A stretch of DNA of 64,000 bases, taken from assembly GCA_946892665.1 (NCBI GenBank), contig CAMPOT010000001.1, positions 1,488,001 to 1,552,000 on the forward strand, read 5' to 3'. Positions 34,901 through 43,305 of the stretch are shown in pieces. This stretch comes from Chryseobacterium sp. Marseille-Q5410. Lineage in GTDB: Bacteria; Bacteroidota; Bacteroidia; Flavobacteriales; Weeksellaceae. The notes under the pieces are model-generated. The model was not told the DNA's origin. It was given only the letters and a program-made list of their open reading frames with translations, and made no database searches. A program made the position numbers and the translations under genes. Each line of letters starts with the position of its first letter. The stretch's first letter is position 1.

Positions 34901-36553
34901 TTGCGAAAAGCGATGGGTAAAAAGCAAAAGGACGTTCTAGATAAAATGTACCCAAAATTTATCGAAGGTGGCGAAAAAAACAACCTCGATGTCGATAAAC
35001 TCAATAAAATTTGGAAAGACTGGGAAGCTTTTGCAGAATATGCTTTCAACAAATCGCACTCGACTTGTTATGCGCTGATCGCCTATCATACCGCTTATCT
35101 TAAAGCCAACTATCCGGCAGAATATATGGCCAGTGTAATGACCAATAACTTGAATAATACCAAGCAAATCACCATGTTCATGGAGGATTGCAAAGGGATA
35201 GGAGTCGATGTTTTGGGTCCGTCGGTGAATGAATCGCAATACGAATTTGCGGTGAACGACAAAGGCCAAATTCGTTTCGGTTTGGGTGCGATCAAAGGAA
35301 TCGGTGAAGGACCGAGTGAAGCGATTGTACAGGCTAGAGCTTCAGGAAGATTTACCAATATTTATGATTTTTTCGAGAAAGTTCCTTCATCACAAATCAA
35401 CAAAAGGGTAGTGGAAAGTTTGGTGATTGCCGGAGCTTTTGACGAGGTGGATCGCTATCATCGCGCGCAATATTTCGATATTGATATTTCTGGAAAAACC
35501 AATGTGGAAAGACTTTTGAAATATGGACAAAGTTTTCAAGACAGCAAAAATGAAATCGAAAACTCTTTGTTTGCAGATTTCGCTGAAGAAGTGAAAATTG
35601 AACCACCAAAAATCAACCCAGCTCCCGAATGGCAAAATATGCACATGCTAAACAAAGAAAAGGAAATTATTGGGTTTTACCTTTCTGCACACCCTTTGGA
35701 TGAATATAAATATCAGTTCAAATTCATACAGGGCGCACTCAGCAAAAAAGAAATTCTGGAATCTAAAAAAGACGACATTATTGAACTCGAAAAAGTGATT
35801 GCGCCAATCGATATCGCTGATGTTGCCGACGAAGATGATGGTCTGTTAGATTTGGAGATTGATATTTTGGAAGGTGAAGAAGAAATGTTGATGGAAGATG
35901 CACCTAAAAAAGCCGAACCAAAAGGTAGTTTCAACTTTTTAAATTTAGATGAAGTAGATGCTTTTAAAGACACCGTTGCCAATCAGCAACCCGATCTTTT
36001 CAATAATGATAAGCTCAACTGGAAAGAAAAACAGGCCATGAAAAACAATACACCGGAATACATGGTCGCAGGTTTGGTTACCGAATATGTTGTGAAAGAC
36101 GGGAAAAACAGTGGCCAAAAGATCGCCTTTATCACTTTGGAAGATTACAGCGGCAGTTACAGCTTCCGGCTGGGAGATCGCGATTATATGAGACTACGCG
36201 ACCGAATTGATGTGCAGCGTTTTGTGATTTTCAAAATAAAATTTGCGGTGTTAAACGATGGCAGAGTTTTCGTCAACGTGAGTGAAGTGATCGATTTGAA
36301 AGATGCCTTTGAAAAATTTGCTAAGAAAATGACCATCGTCATCGATATCAATGATTTAAGAAGAGAAGATATTACATTCTTCAAAGAAAATTTCTTAGAA
36401 AATGAAGGTGAACAAAAACTCAACTTCCTGGTGAATAACCCTGAAGATCATTCCAATATTGAGCTGATGGCGATGCGTTCGCAAGTTAATATCAATGGTG
36501 AATTGCTCGAAGTGATTCACAAACTACATAAATATGAGGTGTTCTTAAACTAG
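31901..36553 (+). CDS. dnaE: DNA polymerase III alpha subunit with N-terminal 3'-5' exonuclease
   Basis: A 1550-residue replicative polymerase. Residues 1-180 are a DnaQ-like exonuclease (YLIFDTETTGLPKNF, VVAGHNIDFDYNIV, HNAAADVNATAQVF carry the DEDD residues). The PHP domain begins near 248 (FHNHSIYSSLQASS). The polymerase core has VGPGRGSAAGSAVAYCTG and the catalytic MPDIDIDFDDEGRD near 690, then the finger and helix-hairpin-helix region. The C-terminus has an OB-fold (MVAGLVTEYVVKDGKNSG) near 1388. It synthesises both strands at the fork, and the attached exonuclease would proofread. It is longer than E. coli DnaE (1160). Single gene, not in an operon. Confidence 0.95.
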   Translation: MYLIFDTETTGLPKNFNAPLTDSDNWPRMVQIAWQLHAQDGTLIENQDYIIKPEGYDIPFNATRIHGISTKMANEEGRELAEVLEEFKEVLQKAKVVAGHNIDFDYNIVGAEFYRKDMENVLEKIPSADTMELGTEFCQLGGGKNGRYKSPKLVELYEKLYGEQFDEAHNAAADVNATAQVFFEMMRKDLIPAEKLLLSDQDLQEFIKKHPNPFPPFGIVIRRQVADSKKKKKVDFGSTDEIEIGHYFNFHNHSIYSSLQASSNISDLVNKAIRNDFAAAGLVDLGNMMGAFKFVSEVEKANGNIKKVYQEYLDKKQKADEEGREFNEAEPRKTPLIPIIGCEFYISDRPEQKQFTKDDPDRRTNVVLLAKNFNGYKNLAKLSSLGYVNGFYFGVPRISRKMIAEYKDDLIAFTAGTSGDIPSTILEFGEQKGEEIFKWWKDTFGEDFYVQLQNHQVEEEEHLNEVLLEFAEKYEVKILAQNETFYTEKSDANIQDILYCIKDGEKLSSPVGKGFGKRRGLPSSEYYIKDTDDLRQAFIQFPDAFEAYTELLAKFEPYTLKRDVLLPEFDIPEEFLSEEDKIDGGKRGENAYLRHLTYEGAKKKYKEITDEIRDRLDFELEVIAKTGYPGYFLIVQDFCNEARKMGVWVGPGRGSAAGSAVAYCTGITNVDPIKYDLLFERFLNPERISMPDIDIDFDDEGRDKIIKWVVEKYGKSNVAQIITYSILGGKSAIKDAGRVLDVSIPETNNIAKLVPSTPGMNIAKAFSKFDKLSPEDKVLAQEMKDILENPNDERFQVLSAAQRMEGCIRNTGIHACGVIITPEDISNLVPITIAAKDPDILVSQFDNSVAESAGLLKMDFLGLRTLTIIKHAIKLIKQRHQIDIDPDLIPLDDLKTFQLFQEGRTVGIFQYESPGMQKYMRELKPTKFADLIAMNALYRPGPIKYIPNFINRKNGIEETVYDLDETKEYLEETYGITVYQEQVMLLSQKLANFTKGEADTLRKAMGKKQKDVLDKMYPKFIEGGEKNNLDVDKLNKIWKDWEAFAEYAFNKSHSTCYALIAYHTAYLKANYPAEYMASVMTNNLNNTKQITMFMEDCKGIGVDVLGPSVNESQYEFAVNDKGQIRFGLGAIKGIGEGPSEAIVQARASGRFTNIYDFFEKVPSSQINKRVVESLVIAGAFDEVDRYHRAQYFDIDISGKTNVERLLKYGQSFQDSKNEIENSLFADFAEEVKIEPPKINPAPEWQNMHMLNKEKEIIGFYLSAHPLDEYKYQFKFIQGALSKKEILESKKDDIIELEKVIAPIDIADVADEDDGLLDLEIDILEGEEEMLMEDAPKKAEPKGSFNFLNLDEVDAFKDTVANQQPDLFNNDKLNWKEKQAMKNNTPEYMVAGLVTEYVVKDGKNSGQKIAFITLEDYSGSYSFRLGDRDYMRLRDRIDVQRFVIFKIKFAVLNDGRVFVNVSEVIDLKDAFEKFAKKMTIVIDINDLRREDITFFKENFLENEGEQKLNFLVNNPEDHSNIELMAMRSQVNINGELLEVIHKLHKYEVFLN

Positions 36554-36577
36554 AAATAAAACAAGAAAATTGATTAA

Positions 36578-37018
36578 AGTCCGAAATTCTTAATTACCTC
36601 GCTTTCACTAAGTACGTTAAAAGGGAAAGAAATTGGTCAGGGAGCGGCTTTCACAGGAATGATGCGCCAGTTGGGAGGTTCATTTGGGATTGCAGCAATT
36701 ACCACTTTTATTTCCAACCAAACTTCTATCCATCGCGATAATATTGCGCAACACTTAGATGCCAACAGTTTTGATGTGCAGCAAAGAGTGGCCGCATTGA
36801 AAGCAAGTTTTATGGCAAAAGGTTTTTCACCCGACGTCGCCTTGCAATCCGCATATAAACTGCTCGATCTTAGTGTACTGAAACAAGCATCAGTGCTGTC
36901 TTATATGGATGTTTTTCTATATTTGGGACTGCTGTTTTTGGTTTGTATTCCTTTTGTTTTATTCGTGAAGGAAAGAAAGGGAAGGGAACCAATCGATCTT
37001 GGCGATGCGATGCATTAA
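36578..37018 (+). pseudogene. C-terminal remnant of an EmrB/QacA (DHA2) MFS transporter
   Basis: The frame is open from 36578 and reads LSLSTLKGKEIGQGAAFTG, then MMRQLGGSFGIAAITTFIS, and continues to a last transmembrane helix and TAA at 37018. These are conserved parts of the final helices of 14-TM drug efflux permeases. About 350 residues that should precede it are absent; only 24 bases separate it from the dnaE stop. The remnant may still be an ORF from ATG 36659 (119 residues), but a functional transporter is not possible. A deletion joining dnaE to the tail is the simplest explanation. Confidence 0.8.
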
Positions 37019-37052
37019 TCCTTAAATAGTTTTTTAATAGTTAGTTTTTATT

Positions 37053-37092
37053 AAAAACGATTTTAGAATCTCATTTAAAATCGTTTTTTTTT
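37053..37092. terminator. Bidirectional terminator between MFS remnant and corA
   Basis: AAACGATTTTA / TAAAATCGTTT stem (11 bp) with a 10-base loop, flanked by A and T runs. It serves the convergent transcripts on both strands. Confidence 0.8.
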
Positions 37093-37116
37093 AGTTAAAA
37101 TTTATAAAAGTCTTTT

Positions 37117-38019
37117 TTACCAGCGTTTTCTTCTTACATAAATGAAAGTGAGCAACGCAATGAAAGCCATCACTCCAAGGGTAATAAAATAACCAAGCGG
37201 TTGACGAAGTTCCGGCATATTTTCGAAATTCATTCCATAAATTCCCGCAATAAAAGTAATCGGGAAAAAATACATCGAGTAAATAGCAAGCACTTTCATT
37301 ACCTGGTTGGCTTTCTGATCACTCAATGCCAGAAACATCGAAATCAAGTTGATGACCTGTGAATTGAGATGTTCGAAATCAGCGATCACATCCTTGTGCT
37401 TGTCCTGCAAGTCGGTAACTTGGGTATCCACGAGATTCAGGGTTTTGAATTTATCAACCCAATCGGCGGAAATATTCAGAATTCGGGTATTCAGTCCCGA
37501 TTTTCTTTTCAGTTTATACAATCGGCGAATTTGGTTTGGGCTGTTCGTATTTTTCAGGAAGATTTCATTCTCGATATTATCCATCGTTTCCATCAGGTTT
37601 TGCGACTCGTCGTCGAAGGATTTCATTACTTTCAAAGCAAGATTTAAAGCGATTTTTTCCGAGGTAACTTCTTTATTTTCAGGAAGCAGAATTTCCTTTT
37701 TAAATTCATAAATACTTCGATTCTTCATCCGGTGAATGGTAATGATAATATTTCCAATCAGAAAAACTCCCAGTTTAGTAGAGATATCGCTGATGGTATT
37801 CAGGTGAGACCTTTCCAATTCAGTATTCTCGCGCATCAGAAAAAATTTCACATGATCATCCTGCTCAAATTTTGGGAGGTGATTGGGATCTATCGTGTCT
37901 TCCAAAAGTAGTTGATTGATTTTATATCTTTCATGTAAGAAAAGCAAATCTTCCGGAGTCGGAGCTTCCACATCAATCCATTCGCAATGGTCGTTTCGGT
38001 AAATTATTTCTATTGGCAT
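37117..38019 (-). CDS. corA: CorA family magnesium/cobalt channel
   Basis: A 300-residue protein with a large cytoplasmic alpha/beta and coiled-coil domain and two C-terminal helices. The signature GMN motif closes the first helix (GIYGMNFENMPELRQP), and a basic cluster ends the protein (YVRRKRW). This pentameric channel imports Mg2+ down its gradient. Length is normal. The start at 38019 is 4 bases downstream of an exact TAAATTTG box, implying a leaderless mRNA. It is divergent from the fabH-like gene. Confidence 0.93.
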   Translation of the reverse strand: MPIEIIYRNDHCEWIDVEAPTPEDLLFLHERYKINQLLLEDTIDPNHLPKFEQDDHVKFFLMRENTELERSHLNTISDISTKLGVFLIGNIIITIHRMKNRSIYEFKKEILLPENKEVTSEKIALNLALKVMKSFDDESQNLMETMDNIENEIFLKNTNSPNQIRRLYKLKRKSGLNTRILNISADWVDKFKTLNLVDTQVTDLQDKHKDVIADFEHLNSQVINLISMFLALSDQKANQVMKVLAIYSMYFFPITFIAGIYGMNFENMPELRQPLGYFITLGVMAFIALLTFIYVRRKRW

Positions 38020-38023
38020 TCAA

Positions 38024-38031
38024 CAAATTTA
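38024..38031 (-). promoter_or_regulatory. -7 promoter box (TAAATTTG) for corA
   Basis: Exact TAnnTTTG match on the minus strand, 4 bases from the corA ATG. Confidence 0.6.
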
Positions 38032-38084
38032 ACAATATTTTTAATGTAAAAATTAAAGCTTTATTTGATATTTTAAATAAAATT

Positions 38085-38092
38085 TATCTTTG
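38085..38092 (+). promoter_or_regulatory. -7 promoter box (TATCTTTG) for the FabH-like gene
   Basis: Exact TAnnTTTG match 19 bases before the ATG. A TTG at 38065-38067 lies 17 bases upstream of it, in the range reported for the -33 element of Flavobacterium promoters. Confidence 0.65.
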
Positions 38093-38111
38093 CCAAAATT
38101 AAAAGTATTTC

Positions 38112-39134
38112 ATGACTAAAAGTATTATCAAAGGAATTGGGCATTATGTTCCCGAAAACATAGTGACCAATGATAATTTGTCCAAACTGATGAACACCAA
38201 TGATGAGTGGATCACCGAAAGAACCGGCATTAAAGAAAGACATCACCGAAAAAACCGAAACGATTCCGAAGAAACTACCGCATTTCTAGCCTTTAAAGCA
38301 TCGCAAAAAGCCCTGAAAATGCCCGGTTTATCTGCGAAAGACATCGATTATATAGTATTTGCGACCCTTTCACCTGATTATTATTTCCCAGGATGTGGCG
38401 TTTTGCTTCAAGAAATGCTCGGTTGCGATACCATCGGAGCGTTGGATGTAAGAAATCAATGTTCCGGATTTGTATATGCGATGAGCGTCGCTAATGCTTT
38501 CATTAAATCTAAAATGTACAAAAATATCTTGGTCGTAGGCGCAGAAGTTCATTCTTTCGGGTTGGATTTTTCGGATGCAGGTCGTGGTGTATCTGTAATT
38601 TTTGGCGATGGAGCAGGAGCAGTGATTTTGTCCGCTTCTGAAGATGAAAATGCAGGGGATATTTTGAGTACCAACATGCATTCCGAAGGGAAATATGCAG
38701 ATGAATTGTGTACTAAATTTCCGGGTTCAAAGTATGGATGGAGCGACAGAATGCGTTTGGAACCTGAAAACGTAACTGATGCTGAAATTTATCCGGTGAT
38801 GAATGGAAATTTCGTATTCAAACATGCGGTAACCCGATTCCCGGAAACGATGTTGGAAGCATTGAATGCTGCCGGAAAAACAGTTGAAGATTTGGATATG
38901 TTTATTCCGCACCAGGCGAATTTGAGAATTGCTCAGTTTGTACAGCAAAAAATGGGACTTCCGGAAGATAAAGTCTTCAATAATATTCAGAAATACGGAA
39001 ATACCACAGCTGCATCAATCCCAATTGCATTGAGCGAAGCCATCGAACAAGGGAAAGTAAATAGAGGCGATTTAGTACTACTTTCCGCCTTTGGAAGTGG
39101 ATTTACTTGGGGTTCGGTATTGTTTGAATTTTAA
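38112..39134 (+). CDS. 3-oxoacyl-ACP synthase III family protein (FabH-like)
   Basis: A 340-residue thiolase-fold condensing enzyme. The FabH triad is complete: Cys117 in VRNQCSGFVYA, His267 in FIPHQANLRIA, and Asn297 in KYGNTTAASIP. The N-terminus GIGHYVPENIVTNDNL and NDEWITERTGIKERHH fit FabH. FabH joins acetyl- or branched acyl-CoA to malonyl-ACP to begin fatty acid synthesis; Bacteroidota use branched primers. It is not beside fabD, fabG or acpP, and this clade often has several FabH paralogues, so the exact primer is uncertain. It has its own promoter and terminator. Confidence 0.85.
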   Translation: MTKSIIKGIGHYVPENIVTNDNLSKLMNTNDEWITERTGIKERHHRKNRNDSEETTAFLAFKASQKALKMPGLSAKDIDYIVFATLSPDYYFPGCGVLLQEMLGCDTIGALDVRNQCSGFVYAMSVANAFIKSKMYKNILVVGAEVHSFGLDFSDAGRGVSVIFGDGAGAVILSASEDENAGDILSTNMHSEGKYADELCTKFPGSKYGWSDRMRLEPENVTDAEIYPVMNGNFVFKHAVTRFPETMLEALNAAGKTVEDLDMFIPHQANLRIAQFVQQKMGLPEDKVFNNIQKYGNTTAASIPIALSEAIEQGKVNRGDLVLLSAFGSGFTWGSVLFEF

Positions 39135-39150
39135 TTAAATTGGATCAAAT

Positions 39151-39185
39151 AAAACCACTTTCAGAAAATGAAAGTGGTTTTTTTC
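39151..39185 (+). terminator. Intrinsic terminator of the FabH-like gene
   Basis: Perfect 13-bp stem AAAACCACTTTCA / TGAAAGTGGTTTT with loop GAAAA and a T tract. It lies between convergent genes and could act in both directions. Confidence 0.88.
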
Positions 39186-39210
39186 TGTATAGTAGCCTAC
39201 TGAATTTCTG

Positions 39211-40053
39211 CTAATCGAAAATTTCAAAATTTAATCCGTCGAAACTCGCAAAAACCATGGTAGGATAAGAATCTTGGTGGAAAAAATTCCCGGATTGATC
39301 GATCGCGATGGCTCCTGCAAATCCGTCGATTTCTTTTAATTCTCGGAAGGTTTTTTCAAAAGCTTTTTCAAGGGGCATTCCATCCGAAACCCGTGTCACA
39401 ATTTTCGCTGCGGTAGCATTGCTCACGATGTCTTCGCCAACGCCGGTGCAGCTCACCGCGCAATGCTGATTGGCATAATTCCCGGCAACGGTCGCTGAAT
39501 CGGAGATTCTCCCAACGATTTCAAAACCTTTTCCTCCGGTAGAGGTTGCCGCAGCCAATTTTCCGTTGTTGTCAAGGGCAACACAACCTACGGTTCCTTT
39601 TCCGCCATTTTTCAGTTTGGCTTCGTACTCTTTTCTGCGTTGAGGAATTTCGGTAGAAAAATCTTCAAAACCATGCTCCAGTGCGTATTTTTTAGCACCT
39701 TCACCTCCTAAAACACGATCTTGTTCTTTCATTAGAACCTGTGCAACTTTAATCGGATTTTTTACGTTTTCTATATTGATCACTCCCGAAAATTTCTGGG
39801 TTTCTCCGTTCATCAATGAAGCACTCATCCGAATTTTTCCGTCACTTTGGATTTGTGAACCAATTCCGGCATTGAACAACGGATCATCTTCCAACAAAGA
39901 AACTGTGTAAACCACCGTTTCTTCAGCAGAATGATTTTGTAGGAATTCAAATCCTTTCTTTGCAATTTCTTGTAGGGAATTTTGTTTGGCCACTTTCACC
40001 TCATGGCTTTGGTCGCTTTCGGAAAAAAATCCCCCATGGATGATAATTTTCAT
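39211..40053 (-). CDS. Isoaspartyl peptidase/L-asparaginase (Ntn hydrolase)
   Basis: A 280-residue plant-type asparaginase. Autocleavage occurs before Thr154 in GGKGTVGCVALD, which becomes the N-terminal nucleophile of the beta subunit; the TSTGG and GRISDSATVAGNYA segments form the substrate pocket. The N-terminus has IIIHGGFF and later FNAGIGSQIQ. These enzymes hydrolyse beta-aspartyl dipeptides, including the beta-Asp-Arg released by cyanophycinase, which is encoded 14 bases upstream in the same operon. That pairing supports a cyanophycin-derived dipeptide role here. Precise specificity is inferred. Confidence 0.88.
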   Translation of the reverse strand: MKIIIHGGFFSESDQSHEVKVAKQNSLQEIAKKGFEFLQNHSAEETVVYTVSLLEDDPLFNAGIGSQIQSDGKIRMSASLMNGETQKFSGVINIENVKNPIKVAQVLMKEQDRVLGGEGAKKYALEHGFEDFSTEIPQRRKEYEAKLKNGGKGTVGCVALDNNGKLAAATSTGGKGFEIVGRISDSATVAGNYANQHCAVSCTGVGEDIVSNATAAKIVTRVSDGMPLEKAFEKTFRELKEIDGFAGAIAIDQSGNFFHQDSYPTMVFASFDGLNFEIFD

Positions 40054-40067
40054 CTTGTGTTTTTGGT

Positions 40068-40952
40068 TTAAACGTGTGGAATAGGGTTGTACTGCGAATT
40101 CACGATGGTAAGCTCTTTTGATTTCAGATCATAAATATCGTTTTGTGACATTACGTGTACGATTAAATTATCAATAGAAATCGGCTGACCAAGACTGACA
40201 TTGGTAAGGTTGGTGTCTTTGATGAATCTGCCATCCACCAAAATTACTAATCCTGAACCAATCGCGGTCATGGTATCGCCATGAATGAAAAGTCCGGTGT
40301 CTTCACCAAGACCGATGCCCAAAGTTCTAGGATTGTTCACGACCGCCTGGAACAATCTTCCGATTCGTCCGCGTTGTACAAAATGGGTGTCTACAATTAC
40401 ATTTTCGATGAAACCTAAACCTTGGGTGGTTTTTATTTCGCCTTTAAGCAAAGCTTCAGAACTGGAACCCTGGTAAATCATGTTTTCCGATGCAGCTGCT
40501 GCACCCGCGGAAGTTCCTGCATAAATGAAATCCTGTTCCTGATATTTTAAAAGAATCGCATCGTGGAAGCGGGTTCCGCCCAAAATCGAAGTCAATCTTA
40601 GTTGATCACCACCTGTGAACAAAACGACATCCGCCGCATTGATTCTGGCTACGATGGCGTCACTGTTAGCTTGTTCGCGATTTTGAATTTCTAATATATT
40701 TACATTTTTTGAACCTAAAAATTCAAAAGCTTTTTTGTATTCCGGACCTACAATCTGAGGGATTTGTGAGGCGGTGGTAATGATTTCGATGATTGAATTT
40801 TCTTTCAGGCGCGACTCTTCGATTATTTTTCTTAGAATTCCACGCTCAAAGAAATTGAGATTTTGCTCTACATTTTGATCGAAATCGGTTTCTGAAAAAC
40901 TGCCTTTATTCACAGCACCACCGATAATTACTAATTTTCCTACTGCTTTCAT
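40068..40952 (-). CDS. cphB: Cyanophycinase (peptidase S51)
   Basis: A 294-residue serine exopeptidase. The nucleophile lies in IYAGTSAGAAAASENMIYQG (GTSAGA), after the GGDQ motif VLFTGGDQLRLTSIL; the later VDTHFVQRGRIGRL and GIGLGEDTGLFI segments are family hallmarks. Cyanophycinase cleaves multi-L-arginyl-poly-L-aspartate to beta-Asp-Arg, then handled by the isoaspartyl peptidase encoded next. ATG 40952 is chosen over a TTG 9 bases upstream because the promoter box TAAATTTG overlaps that TTG. No cyanophycin synthetase gene lies in the window. Confidence 0.9.
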   Translation of the reverse strand: MKAVGKLVIIGGAVNKGSFSETDFDQNVEQNLNFFERGILRKIIEESRLKENSIIEIITTASQIPQIVGPEYKKAFEFLGSKNVNILEIQNREQANSDAIVARINAADVVLFTGGDQLRLTSILGGTRFHDAILLKYQEQDFIYAGTSAGAAAASENMIYQGSSSEALLKGEIKTTQGLGFIENVIVDTHFVQRGRIGRLFQAVVNNPRTLGIGLGEDTGLFIHGDTMTAIGSGLVILVDGRFIKDTNLTNVSLGQPISIDNLIVHVMSQNDIYDLKSKELTIVNSQYNPIPHV

Positions 40953-40958
40953 AGTTTG

Positions 40959-40966
40959 CAAATTTA
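40959..40966 (-). promoter_or_regulatory. -7 promoter box (TAAATTTG) for the cyanophycinase operon
   Basis: Exact TAnnTTTG match on the minus strand, 6 bases before ATG 40952; supports the shorter start and a leaderless mRNA. Confidence 0.65.
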
Positions 40967-41096
40967 GAAAAATTATGTAACATAAGCCGGCAAGTGTTAA
41001 CTGAAAATTAACGAATTAGCTGAAGTTTTGCTGCATAATCTACTTGGTAATAAAATAATAAAGAAATTTATTCTGGTACTCACGATCGCGCTAGCT

Positions 41097-41140
41097 CCAA
41101 TATAAGTCCAATATAAGTCCATTATAAGTCCAATAAGTTA
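41097..41140. repeat. 11-bp tandem repeat (CCAATATAAGT)
   Basis: Two exact units (41097-41107, 41108-41118), one with a single change (CCATTATAAGT, 41119-41129) and a partial fourth. The unit length is close to one helical turn. Upstream of the cyanophycinase promoter by about 130 bases. Confidence 0.7.
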
Positions 41141-41242
41141 TTAGAGAAACAATGGAGAAATAATGAATTTATATTGCTGCAACTTCGAATGTTAGTTTTT
41201 TCTTATTTATCTCAATGTTATTTTGTGTTCGAATATGCACGA

Positions 41243-41271
41243 AAAAAGCCCCAAAACATCTTGGGGCTTTT
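41243..41271 (-). terminator. Intrinsic terminator of typA
   Basis: AAAGCCCCAA / TTGGGGCTTT stem around a 6-base loop; on the minus strand it is followed by a run of T. It lies about 55 bases after the typA stop codon. Confidence 0.85.
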
Positions 41272-41324
41272 GTATTTCGTTGTCTGCGCTGTTTAGGCTT
41301 CTTACGTTCTATATCTTCGGAGGA

Positions 41325-43130
41325 TTATCCTTTTGCTCCTCTTTCGATACGTTTTCTTTCGTTTTCGGAAAGGATTTTCTTACGCATACGGATGAAGTTT
41401 GGAGTTACCTCAATCGCTTCGTCCCCTTGGATATATTCCATGCATTCTTCTAATGAGAAAAGCGTTTTCGGAGCGATGTTTCCATCTTTGTCCTTTCCGG
41501 AAGCACGCATGTTGTTCAGCTGTTTTGCTTCAACAATGTTTACTACCAAATCTCCTGGTTTGTTTTGTTCACCTACGATCATTCCTTCATAGATTTCCTC
41601 GCCCGGATCCACAAAGAATTTACCTCTGTCCTGCAATTTAGCAATAGAATATTCAGTAGCAGGACCTTGGCTTTTACTTACCAAAACACCCACCAATCTT
41701 CCCGGAATAGCTCCTTTGAAAGGTTTGTAATCTACAAAACGGTGTGCCATAATAGCTTCTCCGGCAGTAGCAGTAAGCATTTGAGAACGCAATCCGATCA
41801 ATCCTCTGGAAGGAATTTCGAATTCCATGTGTTGCATTTCGCCTTTGGTTTCCATAATGTGAAGGTCACCTTTTCTTTGAGTTGCCAAATCGATTACTCT
41901 GGAAGCATATTCTTCCGGTACATCAACAACCATTGATTCGTACGGTTCACATTTTACTCCGTCGATTTCTCTTAAGATAACTTGTGGTTGGCCGATGGTC
42001 ATTTCATAACCTTCTCTTCTCATGGTTTCAATTAAAACCGAAAGGTGAAGGATACCACGACCGAAAACTAGGAAAGTATTCGCATCTTCGGTAGGTTCTA
42101 CTCTTAACGCAAGGTTTTTCTCTAATTCTTTGGTTAATCTTTCTTTGAGGTGGTTTGAGGTTACATATTTACCATCTTTCCCGAAGAAAGGGGAGTTGTT
42201 GATGGAGAATGTCATATTCAAAGTAGGTTCGTCGATCGCTGTTCTTGGCAATGGATCTGGATTTTCTAAATCTACAAATGAATCCCCGATTTGAAACTTG
42301 TCGAAACCTACGATAGCGCAGATGTCGCCGGCCTGAACTTCCTGAACTTTCTTCTTACCAAGCCCTTCAAAAACGTATAATTCTTTTACTTTTCCTTTGA
42401 TGATGTTGCCGTCTTCCTGTGCCAAACCAATCCATTCTGATTCTTTCACAGAACCTTGGGTAATTTTTCCGATTGCAATTCTTCCTAAGAAAGAAGAGAA
42501 ATCTAAAGAAGTAATCTGCATTCTTAGTGGTCCTTCTTTCGCATCAGGAGCAGGTACATGTTCTAAGATTCCATCTAATAAAGGGAAAATGTTATCGGTT
42601 TCTTCTAATGAAGTGTTGAACCAACCTTGTTTAGATGATCCATAGAACGTTGGAAAATCCAATTGCTCTTCAGTAGCATCCAAATTAAAGAAAAGATCGA
42701 AAACCTGATCATGAACTTCATCCGGACGACAGTTTGGTTTATCAACTTTATTGATCACTACTACGGGTCTTAAACCTAATTCCAAAGCTTTCTGCAATAC
42801 AAAACGGGTTTGTGGCATTGGTCCTTCAAAGGCATCAACTAAAAGCAAAACCCCATCGGCCATTGTCAAAACTCTTTCTACCTCACCACCGAAATCGGCG
42901 TGACCAGGGGTATCGATTACATTGATTTTTGTGTCTTTGTATGTTACCGAGATATTTTTAGATAAAATGGTAATTCCTCTTTCTCGCTCCAGGTCATTGT
43001 TGTCCATAATCAGGTCTCCTGATTCTTGGTTTTCACGGAAAACACTGGTGGCGTGAATGATTTTGTCAACCAAAGTAGTTTTTCCGTGGTCAACGTGCGC
43101 AATGATTGCGATATTTCTAATGTTTTGCAT
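41325..43130 (-). CDS. typA: Ribosome-associated GTPase TypA/BipA
   Basis: A 601-residue translational GTPase. G1 is [18 protein letters not shown], the switch region includes [16 protein letters not shown]3 is [18 protein letters not shown], and G4 is [16 protein letters not shown]. The C-terminal TypA domain includes [20 protein letters not shown], which is diagnostic for TypA/BipA rather than LepA or EF-G. It aids 50S assembly and stress-dependent translation. ATG 43130 is chosen (seven codons inside the longest frame) because it begins the conserved MQNIRN start; a promoter box precedes it. Confidence 0.95.
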   Translation of the reverse strand: MQNIRNIAIIAHVDHGKTTLVDKIIHATSVFRENQESGDLIMDNNDLERERGITILSKNISVTYKDTKINVIDTPGHADFGGEVERVLTMADGVLLLVDAFEGPMPQTRFVLQKALELGLRPVVVINKVDKPNCRPDEVHDQVFDLFFNLDATEEQLDFPTFYGSSKQGWFNTSLEETDNIFPLLDGILEHVPAPDAKEGPLRMQITSLDFSSFLGRIAIGKITQGSVKESEWIGLAQEDGNIIKGKVKELYVFEGLGKKKVQEVQAGDICAIVGFDKFQIGDSFVDLENPDPLPRTAIDEPTLNMTFSINNSPFFGKDGKYVTSNHLKERLTKELEKNLALRVEPTEDANTFLVFGRGILHLSVLIETMRREGYEMTIGQPQVILREIDGVKCEPYESMVVDVPEEYASRVIDLATQRKGDLHIMETKGEMQHMEFEIPSRGLIGLRSQMLTATAGEAIMAHRFVDYKPFKGAIPGRLVGVLVSKSQGPATEYSIAKLQDRGKFFVDPGEEIYEGMIVGEQNKPGDLVVNIVEAKQLNNMRASGKDKDGNIAPKTLFSLEECMEYIQGDEAIEVTPNFIRMRKKILSENERKRIERGAKG

Positions 43131-43148
43131 AATCGTTTTTTGACGGTG

Positions 43149-43156
43149 CAAAAGTA
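43149..43156 (-). promoter_or_regulatory. -7 promoter box (TACTTTTG) for typA
   Basis: Exact TAnnTTTG match on the minus strand, 18 bases before ATG 43130. Confidence 0.6.
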
Positions 43157-43305
43157 AACTTTTTTAGCGGATAATTTGCAAAGTGATGTAGAATTAACAG
43201 AATTTAATGCTAAATATTATAGAAAATGGAAAGTGATTTTGTTTCTACTGATCACGTTTTCCGTAAAAAGTTATAAATCAGCAACAAAATAGGTTTTTTT
43301 TCAAT

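Larger units (their letters stand above)
40953..41324. other. Intergenic region with promoter, 11-bp tandem repeat and terminator
   Basis: A 372-bp gap between the starts of the cphB unit and the end of typA, without a supported gene. It holds the cphB promoter (40959-40966), an 11-bp tandem repeat (41097-41140) and the typA terminator (41243-41271). Confidence 0.6.

Noticed and set aside
41097-41140. Short tandem repeat considered as a CRISPR remnant
   Set aside because: Units are only 11 bp and directly adjacent without spacers; no cas genes occur in the window.
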